Shown one piece after another: positions 8,543 through 26,069 of a stretch of DNA of 64,000 bases. Under the pieces are notes generated by a model, which saw nothing but the letters and a program-made list of their open reading frames with translations, ran no database searches and was not told the DNA's origin. The DNA is from Caulobacter vibrioides (GTDB taxonomy: Bacteria > Pseudomonadota > Alphaproteobacteria > Caulobacterales > Caulobacteraceae): assembly GCF_002858865.1 (NCBI RefSeq), contig NZ_PJRR01000014.1:248001-312000 (forward strand). Direction: 5' to 3'. The position numbers and the translations under genes are program-made. Positions within the stretch are counted from its first letter, which is position 1. Every line of letters starts with the position of its first letter.

Positions 8543-9994
8543 ATGCGAGCCTGGACGGGCCTTGTCTTGGCCATAGCGCTCGGCTGGATCGCGCCGGCGC
8601 ACGCCGCGCCTGAGGCCTCCGCCCCGGCCAAGGTGCGGTTGATCGTGCTCAGCGACATCGAGAACGAGCCCGACGACACGCAGTCGTTTGTCCGCCTGCT
8701 GCTGTACGCCAACGAGATCGACATCGAGGCGCTGGTCGCCACGACCTCGACCCACATGCGCGGCGAGATCTATCCGCAGTCGATCAAGCGGCTGGTGTCG
8801 CTCTATGGCCAGGTCCGGCCCAATCTTGTGCTGCATGCCGACGGCTATCCCACCGCCGAGACGCTCGCCGCCCGGGTTCGCGCGGGTCAGCCGGCCTACG
8901 GCCTTGCGGCGACAGGCCCCGGCAAGGACACCGAGGGCTCTCGGGCGATCATCGCGGCCCTGGACAGCCCCGACCCGCGTCCGGTCTGGGTCTCGGTCTG
9001 GGGCGGCGCCAACACCCTGGCCCAGGCCCTGAAGACCCTGAGCGCCACCCGCCCCGCCGCCGAGGTCGAACGCCTGATCGGCAAGCTTCGCGTCTATACG
9101 ATCTCGGATCAGGACGACGCCGGCGCCTGGATCCGCAAGACCTATCCGTCGCTGTTCTACGTCGTGAGCCCCGGCGGCTACGGCGCGGCGACCTGGGGCG
9201 GCATGTTCCAGGCCGTGGACGGCTTGGACAACACCACCGTCTCGAACGCGTGGCTGGCGCAGAACATCCAGCAGGGACGCGGACCTTTGGGCGCGGCCTA
9301 TCCGGACGTGGCTTACGGCATGGAGGGCGACACGCCCGCCTTTCTGAACCTGATCCCCACGGGCCTGGCCGACCCTGAGCGTCCCGACTGGGGCGGCTGG
9401 GGCGGCCGCTATGCGCTCTACACGCCCAACCTGGCCGATACGGATCCGAAGGGCTTTACCGGCGGGGTGCCGATCGAACCTGAGACCCGCCCGATCTGGA
9501 CCAATGCGATCGACACGGTGGCGCCGCACGAACCCGCCCCGTTCGGCCGGGCTGTGAAGGTGTCGGCCCGGGTCCACAAGGACTATCGCGCCACGGTCTG
9601 GCGCTGGCGGGACGCCTTCCAGAACGACCTCGCTGCGCGCATCGGATGGACGACCTTGCCCCGCGACAAGGCCAATCATCCGCCCGTCGCTGTCCTTGAT
9701 CACGCCGACCGTCTGACGGTGCGCGCCGGGAAGACCTTCAGCCTGAGCGCGCGCGGCAGCCACGATCCCGATGGCGATAGCCTGTCGTTTCTCTGGTTCA
9801 ACTATCCGGAGGCGGGGACGTGGAAGACGTCTATCCCCGCGAACGGCGCCGAAAACATCTATCGCGCGTCCTTCACAGCGCCCGCAGTCACCAAGCCCGA
9901 GACCGCGCACTTCATCGTGGCGATCAGCGACAAGGGCGCGCCGGCCCTGACCCGGTACCGGCGCGTGATTGTGACATTCCTCCCGGCGCCGTGA
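8543..9994 (+). CDS. Secreted Sde182/DUF1593-type nucleoside hydrolase-like protein
   Basis: 483 residues from the ATG at 8543, preceded by AGAGGG at a good distance; a GTG at 8534 is less likely because it overlaps that site. A Sec signal peptide ends at HAA (about residue 22). The N-terminal domain (LIVLSDIENEPDDTQSFVRL) has the acidic calcium-like motif of the nucleoside-hydrolase-fold DUF1593 family, and the last 100 residues form an Ig-like beta domain (SLSARGSHDPDGDSLSFLWF). The family is annotated as cellulose-binding Sde182; substrates are unproven. No neighbouring polysaccharide genes help. Confidence 0.8.
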   Translation: MRAWTGLVLAIALGWIAPAHAAPEASAPAKVRLIVLSDIENEPDDTQSFVRLLLYANEIDIEALVATTSTHMRGEIYPQSIKRLVSLYGQVRPNLVLHADGYPTAETLAARVRAGQPAYGLAATGPGKDTEGSRAIIAALDSPDPRPVWVSVWGGANTLAQALKTLSATRPAAEVERLIGKLRVYTISDQDDAGAWIRKTYPSLFYVVSPGGYGAATWGGMFQAVDGLDNTTVSNAWLAQNIQQGRGPLGAAYPDVAYGMEGDTPAFLNLIPTGLADPERPDWGGWGGRYALYTPNLADTDPKGFTGGVPIEPETRPIWTNAIDTVAPHEPAPFGRAVKVSARVHKDYRATVWRWRDAFQNDLAARIGWTTLPRDKANHPPVAVLDHADRLTVRAGKTFSLSARGSHDPDGDSLSFLWFNYPEAGTWKTSIPANGAENIYRASFTAPAVTKPETAHFIVAISDKGAPALTRYRRVIVTFLPAP

Positions 9995-10022
9995 CGCTCT
10001 TTCGGACGGTTTCGGAGCTTGT

Positions 10023-11825
10023 CTAGGCCGCCTTCTGGCGCACATCCTCGCTCAGCGAGAAGGCCCGGACCAGGTTCATCAGGTCCGAAGCTTCCCGCTT
10101 GAGGCTGTGGCTGGCCGCTGTGGTCTCTTCCACCATGGCGGCGTTCTGCTGGGTGACCTGATCCATCTGGCTGACGGCGGTGTTGATCTGGCCAAGGCCG
10201 ATGGCCTGTTCCTTGGCCGTCGTCGCGATGTCGTTGACCAAGGCCTCGATGCCGGAGAACTCGTCAACGACCGCGCCCAGCGCCTGCCCGACCCGCCCGA
10301 CCAAACCCACGCCGCTGTCCACGCTGGAGGAGGCTTCCGCGATCAGGCCCTTGATCTCCTTGGCCGCGTCGGCAGAACGCTGGGCCAGGGCCCGGACTTC
10401 CATGGCGACCACGGCGAAGCCACGCCCCGCCTCACCGGCGCGGGCGGCCTCGACCCCCGCATTCAGGGCCAGGAGGTTGGTCTGGAAGGCGATCTCGTCG
10501 ATCACGCCGATGATCTGGTTGATCTGGCGCGAGGATGTGTCGATCCGCTCCATGGCCCCGATCGCCTCGCCGGCCAGGTCGGCCGACTGCGTGACGGAGG
10601 ATCGGCTACGCGAGGTGGCTTGCTGAGCCATGGCGGCGCGCTCGGCGCTTTGACGGATCGTCGAGGTGACTTCCTGCAGGGCCGCAGCGGTCTCTTCCAG
10701 ACTGGCGGCTTGCTGCTCCGTGCGCCGGGACAGATCGTCGGCCGCCGAAGAGATCTCTCCCGCGCCGCCACCGACCGAGCCCGCCAGAGCGATCACCTTG
10801 GCGAGGGTCGCTTCCAGCATCTGAACCGAGGCGTTGAAGTTGATCCGCAGGTCTTCGAACTCGGCCGGGAACGGCTCATTGATCCGTTGTTGCAGCTCAC
10901 CGCGCGCCAGGCCGTTCAAGCCGCGATCCAAGGCCGACACGACCAGATCCCGCGCAAGAGCATCGGCCTGCGACTGAGCGGCCTGACGCTGCTGGGCGTC
11001 CATGGCCCGCGCATCCGCCGCCAGCTGCTGTTCGCGGGCGGCGCGGCGCTCCAGAACGGCGGTCCGGAACACACCGACAGAGCGGGCCATGTCTCCCAGT
11101 TCGTCAGCCCGCCCCTGATAGGGGACGTCCTTGTCATAGTTACCGTCGGCGAGCGCGCCCATATAGCCGGTCATGCCGAGCAGCGGCCTGACCATCTTCC
11201 TGCGCAGGATCCAGACGCCCCCGGCGGCCACGATCAGCATCAGCGCCGTGGCCAGCCCCACCGCGATGAAGATACGCTGGGATTGCGCCTCCGCGGCCTC
11301 GACCTTGGCCTTCGAGAGTCCCACCACCAGCGGCGTCAGTTCGGTGATCACCCGACGGTGCTCGCGGTAGGCGATCGTCATGGCGTCAAGCGCGGTGTTC
11401 ATGGCCGCGACATCGCCGGCGCGAAGGGCGGGTCTGAACTGCTTTTCGGCGATATCCCAGAACTTGCGGACCTGGATGTCCGACGCCGCGAGGCCGTCCT
11501 TGACCTCGGGCGTCAGCGGCCGTGTCGCCCAGTGCGCATGCCGGTCTTCATAGCTGGCATGGAGCGCGGTCAGGTCGCGGTCGATCTCCGCGCCCATGTC
11601 CAGTTCGTCCGGGCCACGGTGCGCCGTGAGCAGCGCTTCTACGATGAAGAGCGGCGGCGGCATGATGTCCGCCACCAGGGCGTCGACCTCCATCTGCTGC
11701 TTCGACAGCGGCCCTCCGACACGCAGCGTCATCAAGGCGTAGGTCGCCGTGCCTGTCGCCAAGGCGAAGGCCGCGATCAAGACGATCGCGAAGAGGTTCA
11801 AGGTTCCCGAAATGCGCAATGACAT
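10023..11825 (-). CDS. Methyl-accepting chemotaxis protein
   Basis: 600 residues from the ATG at 11825, about 10 nt after AAGGGGAG; an ATG at 11834 is too close to that site. There is one membrane helix at about 8-30, a periplasmic four-helix-type sensor of about 150 residues, a second helix (IFIAVGLATALMLIVAAGGVW), HAMP-like segments, then the signalling domain with the conserved hairpin tip (IDEIAFQTNLLALNAGVEAA). It ends LSEDVRQKAA with no CheR-binding pentapeptide. No che genes adjoin. The ligand is unknown. Confidence 0.92.
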   Translation of the reverse strand: MSLRISGTLNLFAIVLIAAFALATGTATYALMTLRVGGPLSKQQMEVDALVADIMPPPLFIVEALLTAHRGPDELDMGAEIDRDLTALHASYEDRHAHWATRPLTPEVKDGLAASDIQVRKFWDIAEKQFRPALRAGDVAAMNTALDAMTIAYREHRRVITELTPLVVGLSKAKVEAAEAQSQRIFIAVGLATALMLIVAAGGVWILRRKMVRPLLGMTGYMGALADGNYDKDVPYQGRADELGDMARSVGVFRTAVLERRAAREQQLAADARAMDAQQRQAAQSQADALARDLVVSALDRGLNGLARGELQQRINEPFPAEFEDLRINFNASVQMLEATLAKVIALAGSVGGGAGEISSAADDLSRRTEQQAASLEETAAALQEVTSTIRQSAERAAMAQQATSRSRSSVTQSADLAGEAIGAMERIDTSSRQINQIIGVIDEIAFQTNLLALNAGVEAARAGEAGRGFAVVAMEVRALAQRSADAAKEIKGLIAEASSSVDSGVGLVGRVGQALGAVVDEFSGIEALVNDIATTAKEQAIGLGQINTAVSQMDQVTQQNAAMVEETTAASHSLKREASDLMNLVRAFSLSEDVRQKAA

Positions 11826-11921
11826 CGTTTGCATTCTCCCCTTAAGGAAAGATGCGCGTCGATTCTTAACGCAAGGAAAACGTTGTTCCACCGGTTACCC
11901 AATCTGTGGGCGATCTACTCA

Positions 11922-11959
11922 ACCCAAAAGAAAGGCCCGGGATCTCTCCCGGGCCTTTC
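11922..11959 (-). terminator. Intrinsic terminator after rpoC
   Basis: AAAGGCCCGGGA pairs with TCCCGGGCCTTT around a 4-nt loop. On the minus strand the stem is followed by CTTTTG, and it lies 78 nt after the rpoC stop. Confidence 0.85.
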
Positions 11960-12037
11960 CTCAATCAATTGGCGAAAACCTTGCTCGGCGTCGCCCCGGA
12001 CACTTTTGGCGTCCGGGTCTTCGACTGTTTCGGGCGC

Positions 12038-16228
<4,191 letters not shown>

Positions 16229-16341
16229 CTTGGTTCCTTCTGCGGGGTTTCCCGCGAAAATTCTTGAGGGAGAGCGGGCTGAAAGGAGGCCCCTCCCCGG
16301 CCACCCTTCCTAAGAGGGGCAGGCGAGGAGGGAGGTCCGGA

Positions 16342-20412
<4,071 letters not shown>

Positions 20413-20748
20413 GTTGTTTCCCTGCGGCGCGGACGGAGTCCGCGCGTGAATTCGAATATCCGCTGCGTCCACCCTCGCCGCTCCCCTGGTCGGAGAGCTG
20501 CGGACGCTGGAATTCCCCTGTCGGGCGACCGGGACCGGAAGCCTGATGGGCGCCCCTTCGCGCTGGTCGGAGGGCGGCTGACCGCGCCTCGGGGCGTAAT
20601 ACGGACGCGCGTAGGCGCTCCGCCGATGTCATCGTGAACGCGGAGATATAGGGGAACAGGATGAGGAAGGAAAGGGGGATTCTTTCGCAGGCGTAAATGC
20701 GTGGGATCAGGTTGTCCTCAGCCCAGTTTCCCGCCCCGTTCACCCGAC

Positions 20749-20868
20749 CTCCCCGGCGAACGCCGGGGCCCAGATCCATCCGGAGTGGCTGGGGTGTTCG
20801 CGCTCGAAAGCATCACCCAAGCGATGGGCCCAGTGGCTTTGATCTGGACCCCGGCATTCGCCGGGGAG
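20749..20868. repeat. Inverted repeat, CTCCCCGGCGAA family (F7), in the rpoB upstream region
   Basis: CTCCCCGGCGAACGCCGGGG with CCCAGATCC (20749-20777) is repeated inverted at 20841-20868 (GATCTGGACC, CCGGCATTCGCCGGGGAG). Each arm is itself a small hairpin. The rest of the 466-nt gap between rpoB and the small gene at 20879 should hold the rpoB promoter and leader; I could not place them with confidence. Confidence 0.8.
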
Positions 20869-20878
20869 ATCGGAGGAG

Positions 20879-21037
20879 TCAGCCGTTGCGTAGAGCTTTC
20901 ATGGCCAGTGAGACGCCCAGCCCGATCAGGCAGACAAAGAAGGCGATCTTGGTGATCGCCCCGGCCACGTCCACGACGAAGCCGAGGATCCCGAACAGGA
21001 TCATGAGCGCGAGAAGGACGCCGGCGAGCTTAAGCAT
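20879..21037 (-). CDS. Small membrane protein, DUF1328/YtjA-like
   Basis: A 52-residue protein beginning MLKLAGVLLALMILFGILGF with a second hydrophobic helix (ITKIAFFVCLIGLGVSLA) and ending MKALRNG. The two-helix plan with FGxxG and AGAITKIAFF resembles the DUF1328 (YtjA) family of tiny inner-membrane proteins of unknown function. There is no clear Shine-Dalgarno before the ATG. It sits just downstream of the Ycf48-like gene, 42 nt away, and may be co-transcribed with it. Confidence 0.65.
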   Translation of the reverse strand: MLKLAGVLLALMILFGILGFVVDVAGAITKIAFFVCLIGLGVSLAMKALRNG

Positions 21038-21079
21038 GGGGGATAAACGCGGGCGACGGACGGGGGTTCCCGTCGGCCC

Positions 21080-22096
21080 CTACCCCCTCCAGAGACCGAT
21101 GGATCCTTTCGGACCGCAGAGCACCGCCGCCTTCTCAGAGGTCAGGCGCACGCTGTTCATCGGCGCTGCAGAGACGCGCTCGAACGCGCCGCCATCGCGG
21201 CTGACGATGGTTCCCGCAAGGCCGGTGGCCATCACCGTGCCGCCTCTGGCCGAGATTCCCGACAGATAACCCGGCGGCGCGGCGACGGGCTCGAACCTCG
21301 TGCTCCCTGGCGGCCGTCGGGCTAGGTTCACGCCTTCGCCTTGAGGGCTCCTGTAGTCGCCGCCGCAAACCCACAGCGTCCCGTCATTGGCGAAGGTGAC
21401 GGCGAACGCCCCTTTCGACGGGGCGTCCGCCAGGATCGGCGTCTCCAGCGCCACGAAGGCCCCGCCGCCGCGCGACAGATAGACCCGCGCCTTGCCTGCA
21501 CCGCCCGTGCAGAACGCCACCTGCCCTCGCGGGCCGATGGCGACGCAGCCATTGCTGGCGGCAAAAGCGCCCTCGTTCGGCGCGGCGAGCGGCACGCCCT
21601 TGGGATCGAGTCGGGTCCAGGTCTCGCCCGCGTCATCGGTGAAGAGCACCGTGAACCGGCCTTGCGTCGGGTCCCCGAGGATGTAGCCGCGCTTGTCATC
21701 GACGAAGGTGAGCGAGTCCCAGAAGCCCTCCGGATCCTGGTTCGCCGCGATCCGCGCCCAGGACTGGCCGCCGTCTCGGGTGCGCCACAGCTGCGAGGCC
21801 TCGCCCGGCCCGGCGCTCATGGCCAGGACATGCTGGTCGTGGAAAGCATGCAGTCCCCGGAAGTCCAGCGCCTCGGCGCCGACGATGCGGAGCGCGTCCT
21901 GCTGCGCGCCCCTGCCCCGGATGATCCAGCCTTTGGAGCCCGACGCCCACCAGGTCTTGCCGCCCGTCGGCGACAGACCGCGCAGTTCGCTATCGGTGAC
22001 CGAGGCCGGGATGATGAGGCCTGCGGCGGCCGGGGTGGCGATCACGGCGAAGCCGCCGACTAGGACAGCGCGGCGGGTCGTCGAGGACAGTGCCAT
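21080..22096 (-). CDS. Ycf48-like / BNR-repeat beta-propeller protein, exported
   Basis: 338 residues from the ATG at 22096, which follows GGAGTG; the longer frame to 22168 is not needed. The N-terminus (STTRRAVLVGGFAVIATPAAA) is a twin-arginine-type or Sec signal. The body carries Asp-box repeats (WRTRDGGQSWARI, LFTDDAGETWTRLD, IVSRDGGAF) typical of BNR/Ycf48-like seven-blade propellers annotated as oxidoreductases. No active-site residues can be named. It is divergent from hfsI with 132 nt between the starts. Confidence 0.7.
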   Translation of the reverse strand: MALSSTTRRAVLVGGFAVIATPAAAGLIIPASVTDSELRGLSPTGGKTWWASGSKGWIIRGRGAQQDALRIVGAEALDFRGLHAFHDQHVLAMSAGPGEASQLWRTRDGGQSWARIAANQDPEGFWDSLTFVDDKRGYILGDPTQGRFTVLFTDDAGETWTRLDPKGVPLAAPNEGAFAASNGCVAIGPRGQVAFCTGGAGKARVYLSRGGGAFVALETPILADAPSKGAFAVTFANDGTLWVCGGDYRSPQGEGVNLARRPPGSTRFEPVAAPPGYLSGISARGGTVMATGLAGTIVSRDGGAFERVSAAPMNSVRLTSEKAAVLCGPKGSIGLWRG

Positions 22097-22228
22097 GATC
22101 ACTCCATAAGGCTGCGACTGCGGCGCCTTCTCAATCTTGGCGAGCAAAGAGCGCTCCGCGCAATTCAAGGGGCGTTAATGAGTCGTCCATAAACCATAGC
22201 GCCGAAATCGGACCGGAGCCTCTTCGGC

Positions 22229-23551
22229 ATGACGACGCCCTATCGCCACCCCGACCAGGCGACGGCCGTGCCGCTCGACCTGGTCGGCGGCGGCGACCGG
22301 CCCCGCATCGACATCACCTTTTGGGCGTGCGTCTTCGCAACGCTGATCTTCAGCCAGTTCTATCTGCTGCTGCTCACAGGCCCAGGCACCGGAGGGGCCA
22401 GTCCGCAGTCCAGCGCGGCCAACAGCCAGTCCGCGTTCCTCCGACTGATCTTCCTACCGGTTTACCTGATCGTGCTGCTCGTCATCTGTGCGCGCCCATT
22501 GCGCTTCCTGGCGGTGCTGACGCGATCCTGGCTGCTGCTGGGGCTTCTGAGCATCGCCGTCTGCTCGGTGCTCTGGAGCTTGCAGCCCGACGTCACCATC
22601 CGCCGTCTGGTGGCGGTCGTCTTCACCACCCTGACCGGCGTGCTTCTGGCCGAGCGCTTCGAATGGCCCAAGACGCTCGAGGTGCTGGCCAGCACCTACG
22701 CCGTTGTGGTCACCCTATCCTTCGTCTTCGGCCTGTTCATGCCGGCCTATGGGGTGATGTCGATCGACTTCCCGGGCGCCTGGCGGGGCGTCTATGGCTT
22801 CAAGAACCAGCTGGGCTGGGCCATGTCGCTGGCCACCCCGACCTTTCTGGCCTGCGCCCTCGCCAATCCCCAGCGCCGCCGCCTGTGGCTGGGCTTTGCG
22901 GGCGCGGCGCTGCTGCTGATCGTGTTGTCGACGTCCAAGACCGCCTTGGTCTCATGCCTGGCGGGCCTGGCGTTCATGCCGCTGATCGCGCTTTGCCGGA
23001 TCGGACCCGCGCTCGGGACCACGGCGCTGCTCGCCGCCGTCAGTGTCGTAGCATTGGTCGGCGCTGTCTATGCGCTGGCGCCTGAGCTTGTCTTCGAGCT
23101 GATCGGCCGCGACGCGACCTTCACCGGCCGAACCCTGATCTGGGACGCCATCAGCCGCCAGATCGAACAACGTCCTCTGACAGGCTATGGCTACGGCGCG
23201 GTATGGGATGACCTTTCGGGCTGGGGCCCCGTCGCGTGGATCTCCAACGACCAGGGCTTCAAGATCTTCTCGGCCCACAACACGGTTCTGGGCGTCTGGC
23301 TGGAGCTTGGCCTCATCGGCGTCACCGCCTGGCTTATGCTGCTGGTCGGCGCCTGGCTGAAGGGCCTGTCCCGTCTGGCGACGGCCCCGGCCTATTTCTT
23401 CCTGCCCTTCCTGGCCATCTTCACGCTGCACAGCCTCACCGAGTCCGACGCCCTGATCCAGAACGACCTGGGCTGGGTGATCTTCTCGATGACGGTGACC
23501 AAGCTGGCCATGCCCTTTCGGCCGGGCGGGGGCGAGCGCGCCCAGAGCTAA
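22229..23551 (+). CDS. hfsI: Wzy/O-antigen ligase family polysaccharide polymerase, probable HfsI
   Basis: A 440-residue inner-membrane protein with about ten hydrophobic segments and a large periplasmic loop containing the ligase-like GRTLIWDAISRQIEQRPLTGYGYG region typical of the Wzy_C/O-antigen-ligase family. In C. crescentus the gene next to rpoB in this position (CC0500) is described as hfsI, a holdfast polysaccharide polymerase partly redundant with HfsC. The name is given from that memory of gene order plus family, not from an alignment. The ATG follows a GGAG at 22216. Confidence 0.75.
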   Translation: MTTPYRHPDQATAVPLDLVGGGDRPRIDITFWACVFATLIFSQFYLLLLTGPGTGGASPQSSAANSQSAFLRLIFLPVYLIVLLVICARPLRFLAVLTRSWLLLGLLSIAVCSVLWSLQPDVTIRRLVAVVFTTLTGVLLAERFEWPKTLEVLASTYAVVVTLSFVFGLFMPAYGVMSIDFPGAWRGVYGFKNQLGWAMSLATPTFLACALANPQRRRLWLGFAGAALLLIVLSTSKTALVSCLAGLAFMPLIALCRIGPALGTTALLAAVSVVALVGAVYALAPELVFELIGRDATFTGRTLIWDAISRQIEQRPLTGYGYGAVWDDLSGWGPVAWISNDQGFKIFSAHNTVLGVWLELGLIGVTAWLMLLVGAWLKGLSRLATAPAYFFLPFLAIFTLHSLTESDALIQNDLGWVIFSMTVTKLAMPFRPGGGERAQS

Positions 23552-23573
23552 GGGGTCCTAGCCGGCGGGCGCC

Positions 23574-24464
23574 TTACGGCTGAGCTTCCCAGACGCGGAC
23601 CGCAATCAGCAGAGCCAGGCCCAGCAGCGCCAACAGGACCTGCGCTGCGCCTTGAGGCCTATGCAACGCCACGCGACGCTTGGGCGGGTCCCACGGCGTA
23701 TGGCCATCGTCCTTCAGCCAGGAAAAGCCGGCGAATAGGGTGAAGAGCGACACGAACGGGATCCCCATCGCCAGGCCCTGGAACCAGACGCGCAGCTCCC
23801 GCCAGAACGCCGTGAAAACGCCGATCGGCCGCCCGTCCGGGCGGACGATGCGAATCCCGAACAGCCACTTGCCCGGGGTCGATCCCGTCAGGCCCAGCAG
23901 GATCGCATGGGCGGGGATCACCAGCAGGACGTTCAGCATGATGTCGGCCACCCGACCCCACAGGTCGGTCGTCAGGAACGTGATCACGCCTTGGGTCTGC
24001 GTCGGCGCCACCACGCCGCCGATCGCGCCCAGCAGGAGCGCCGTCGGGTATCCGAGCACCGCCGCATCCAACAGGCGCGCGCCGTAGCGCCGCCAGGGGT
24101 GGGGCGCGCGATCCGTCCAGCCGCGCCGGCTGGACGGCGCAGCGGGGCCCGGCGGGGGAGCAAGGACAAACGGAAGCTCTTCTAGCGCGGCGGGGGCGCG
24201 CGGCTCCACGGGTTGGTCGGCGAAAGGCTGCGGGCTATTGGACGGCCCAGGATCGGGTCGCACCCGCGTATCATCAGGACGCGCCGCGAACGGCGCCAAC
24301 TCTGGAAGCCAGTGGGCCAAAGGCTCCCATCGCATGCCCTCGGCCGGCCGCACCGGCGTCTCGACGGTGATCAGGCGTTCTCGCAGGAACAGGGCGAGTT
24401 CGTCCGTGGACACAGGTCCGCCCTCGCCCGTCGGACCAAGATATCCCCAATATCTGCTCAACAT
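23574..24464 (-). CDS. RDD family membrane protein with N-terminal GYF_2-like domain
   Basis: 296 residues. Residues 1-45 (YWGYLGPTGEGGPVSTDELA) fit a GYF_2 (DUF4339) domain. A Pro/Ala-rich linker leads to an RDD domain (PHPWRRYGARLLDAAVLGYP) with four to five membrane helices. RDD proteins are inner-membrane proteins, some linked to ion transport; the function is unassigned. It converges on hfsI (22 nt between stops) and lies downstream of rplL, separated from it by a terminator. Confidence 0.75.
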   Translation of the reverse strand: MLSRYWGYLGPTGEGGPVSTDELALFLRERLITVETPVRPAEGMRWEPLAHWLPELAPFAARPDDTRVRPDPGPSNSPQPFADQPVEPRAPAALEELPFVLAPPPGPAAPSSRRGWTDRAPHPWRRYGARLLDAAVLGYPTALLLGAIGGVVAPTQTQGVITFLTTDLWGRVADIMLNVLLVIPAHAILLGLTGSTPGKWLFGIRIVRPDGRPIGVFTAFWRELRVWFQGLAMGIPFVSLFTLFAGFSWLKDDGHTPWDPPKRRVALHRPQGAAQVLLALLGLALLIAVRVWEAQP

Positions 24465-24625
24465 AAGCGATCCCCCTCCGGCCGACCGCTACCTGTACGC
24501 GAGCCTCCTCTGGCGGCCGAAACTGTTCGCCCGCCACGGGTGCGGGTTCATGCGCGGAGGGAAGGCGCCGGAAAGGAAAAGCTATGATCGCGTCACGGAT
24601 CGGCGCGGGTCCGGATGGAAATCTT

Positions 24626-24706
24626 GGTCCTTCGATACGCCGGGGATGAGGATCTTGGGCGAACCGGGGCCGACCGTCGCCCTTACCCTGAGCGTGTCGA
24701 AGGGCC
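24626..24706. repeat. Inverted repeat, TCCTTCGAtACGC...GCGTGTCGAAGG family (F9)
   Basis: GTCCTTCGATACGC (24627-24640) is matched by CCTGAGCGTGTCGAAGGGCC at the right end (24687-24706), with about 50 nt between. It lies in the 359-nt gap between the RDD gene and rplL, which otherwise contains only the rplL terminator. Confidence 0.6.
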
Positions 24707-24735
24707 AGGACGGCCGCCCCGACGCCATCAACAGC

Positions 24736-24773
24736 CAAAAGAAAACGGCCCCGGAGGTTTCCCTCCGAGGCCG
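24736..24773 (-). terminator. Intrinsic terminator after rplL
   Basis: On the minus strand GCCTCGGAGG and CCTCCGGGGC pair around a GAAA-like loop and are followed by TTTTCTTTT. It lies about 50 nt after the rplL stop and would separate rplJL from genes further downstream. Confidence 0.88.
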
Positions 24774-24823
24774 CTTCGGCAGGTCCAAAAGGAACCCGGT
24801 TCCCAGCGAGCGCTGGGACCGAA

Positions 24824-25207
24824 TTACTTGATTTGGATCTTGGCGCCGGCTTCCGTGAGCTTCTTCGAGATCTCTTCGGCTTGTTGCTTCGAGACGTTCT
24901 CGACGACGTTCTGCGGAGCGCCTTCGACCAGGTCCTTGGCTTCCTTCAGGCCGAGGTCCGGACGGACGCCGCGGACTTCCTTGATCACGTTGATCTTCTT
25001 GTCGCCGCCGTCGACGAGGACGACGGTGAATTCGGTTTGCTCTTCAGCGGCTTCAGCCGGAGCAGCAGCGGCGCCACCGGCGACGGCCACGGCGACCGGA
25101 GCGGCGGCCGAGACGCCCCACTTTTCTTCCAGCAGCTTCGAGAGTTCAGCGGCTTCCAGCACCGACAGGGTGGACAGTTCTTCGACCAGCTTTTCGAGCT
25201 TCGACAT
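24824..25207 (-). CDS. rplL: 50S ribosomal protein L7/L12
   Basis: A 127-residue stalk protein. It has an N-terminal dimerisation helix ([20 protein letters not shown]), an Ala-rich hinge (about 40-55), and a C-terminal factor-binding domain with IKVIKEVRG-like [20 protein letters not shown] and DLVEGAPQ. It recruits elongation factors to the ribosome. It is 45 nt downstream of rplJ and followed by a terminator. Confidence 0.98.
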   Translation of the reverse strand: MSKLEKLVEELSTLSVLEAAELSKLLEEKWGVSAAAPVAVAVAGGAAAAPAEAAEEQTEFTVVLVDGGDKKINVIKEVRGVRPDLGLKEAKDLVEGAPQNVVENVSKQQAEEISKKLTEAGAKIQIK

Positions 25208-25252
25208 GTGTCAGTTCCTTAGAGAGATTGGGATAGATTGCGGGGATGACCG

Positions 25253-25771
25253 TTACGCGGCGTCTTTGGTCGCGTAGGCGTTGAAAACGCGAGCCAGCTG
25301 GCCAGCCGGGGCCTGCAGGACGCCAGCGACCTTGGTCGCCGGAGCCTGGATGAGGCCGATGAGCTTGCCACGCAGTTCGTCCAGCGACGGCAGCGTCGCC
25401 AGAGCACGCACGCCGGCTTCGTCCAGCACGTTGGTCTGGTCCAGAACGCCACCGACGAGCTTGAGCTTGTCGTTTTCCTTGGCGAACTGCACCGCGATCT
25501 TCGCGGCCGAAACGGCGTCCGGGCCGTAGGCGATGGCGACCGGACCGGTGAAGAGCTTGTCGCCCTTGTCACCGAGCTTGCCGTCCAGAGCCTTGAGGGC
25601 CAGGGTGTTCTTCACAACCTTGATCGCGGCGCCTTCCTTGCGGAGGCGAAGACGAAGGTCGGTCATTTCCGCAACGGTCAGACCCATGTAGTGGGTCACG
25701 ACGACAGCGCCGGCATCGGCGAAGACGCTTTTCAGCGACTCGATCGATTCCTGCTTTTGAGCGCGGTCCAT
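25253..25771 (-). CDS. rplJ: 50S ribosomal protein L10
   Basis: A 172-residue stalk base protein that anchors L7/L12 dimers to 23S rRNA. It begins MDRAQKQESIESLKSVFADA and contains the typical VVTHYMGLTVAEMTDLR and RKEGAAIKVVKNTLA segments and a long C-terminal helix that would carry the L12 dimers. It is preceded by a structured leader of about 290 nt and a clear promoter; autogenous control by L10 binding its leader is the known mode in bacteria. Confidence 0.98.
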   Translation of the reverse strand: MDRAQKQESIESLKSVFADAGAVVVTHYMGLTVAEMTDLRLRLRKEGAAIKVVKNTLALKALDGKLGDKGDKLFTGPVAIAYGPDAVSAAKIAVQFAKENDKLKLVGGVLDQTNVLDEAGVRALATLPSLDELRGKLIGLIQAPATKVAGVLQAPAGQLARVFNAYATKDAA

Positions 25772-25786
25772 TGCGGTCTCCTACTC

Positions 25787-26062
25787 AATAACAGCGGCCG
25801 GACCATTCCGGCAGCCAGATGCGAAACCCAAGCGGGATCGCTCCCGCGTGCGAGTCGCATGTGCCTGTTTCAAGGAAAGTCGGCCGCGTTCCGGTCCCGG
25901 ACCGGCCCAACACGAGGAAGGGGGTCACGAGCAGGAAGACTTGGCGTCTCTATCCCTGTCTCCCGACGGCGAGGAAGGGCTCTTCCTCGGTTATGGCGTT
26001 GGTGACCCCACGCCCCGTTGTTCTCAAACAGGTTCGCCAATGGACCGGAGTCCATCGGAGAA
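25787..26062 (-). ncRNA. Probable L10 (rplJ) leader RNA
   Basis: Between the promoter and rplJ the minus-strand transcript can fold ATGCGA...TCGCAT (25819-25824 with 25855-25860) around a GCGGGA/TCCCGC hairpin (25832-25847), followed by GCCGG/CCGGC (25797-25812) just before the gene. A nested stem with internal loops upstream of rplJ is the expected form of an L10-binding leader. I could not match it to a published consensus. Apart from this and the promoter, the 349-nt gap holds no gene. Confidence 0.5.
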
Positions 26063-26069
26063 GGCGCGC

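Noticed and set aside
25971-25988. GAGGAAG/CTTCCTC hairpin in the rplJ leader as a terminator
   Set aside because: No U-tract on either strand; it is more likely part of the leader structure.
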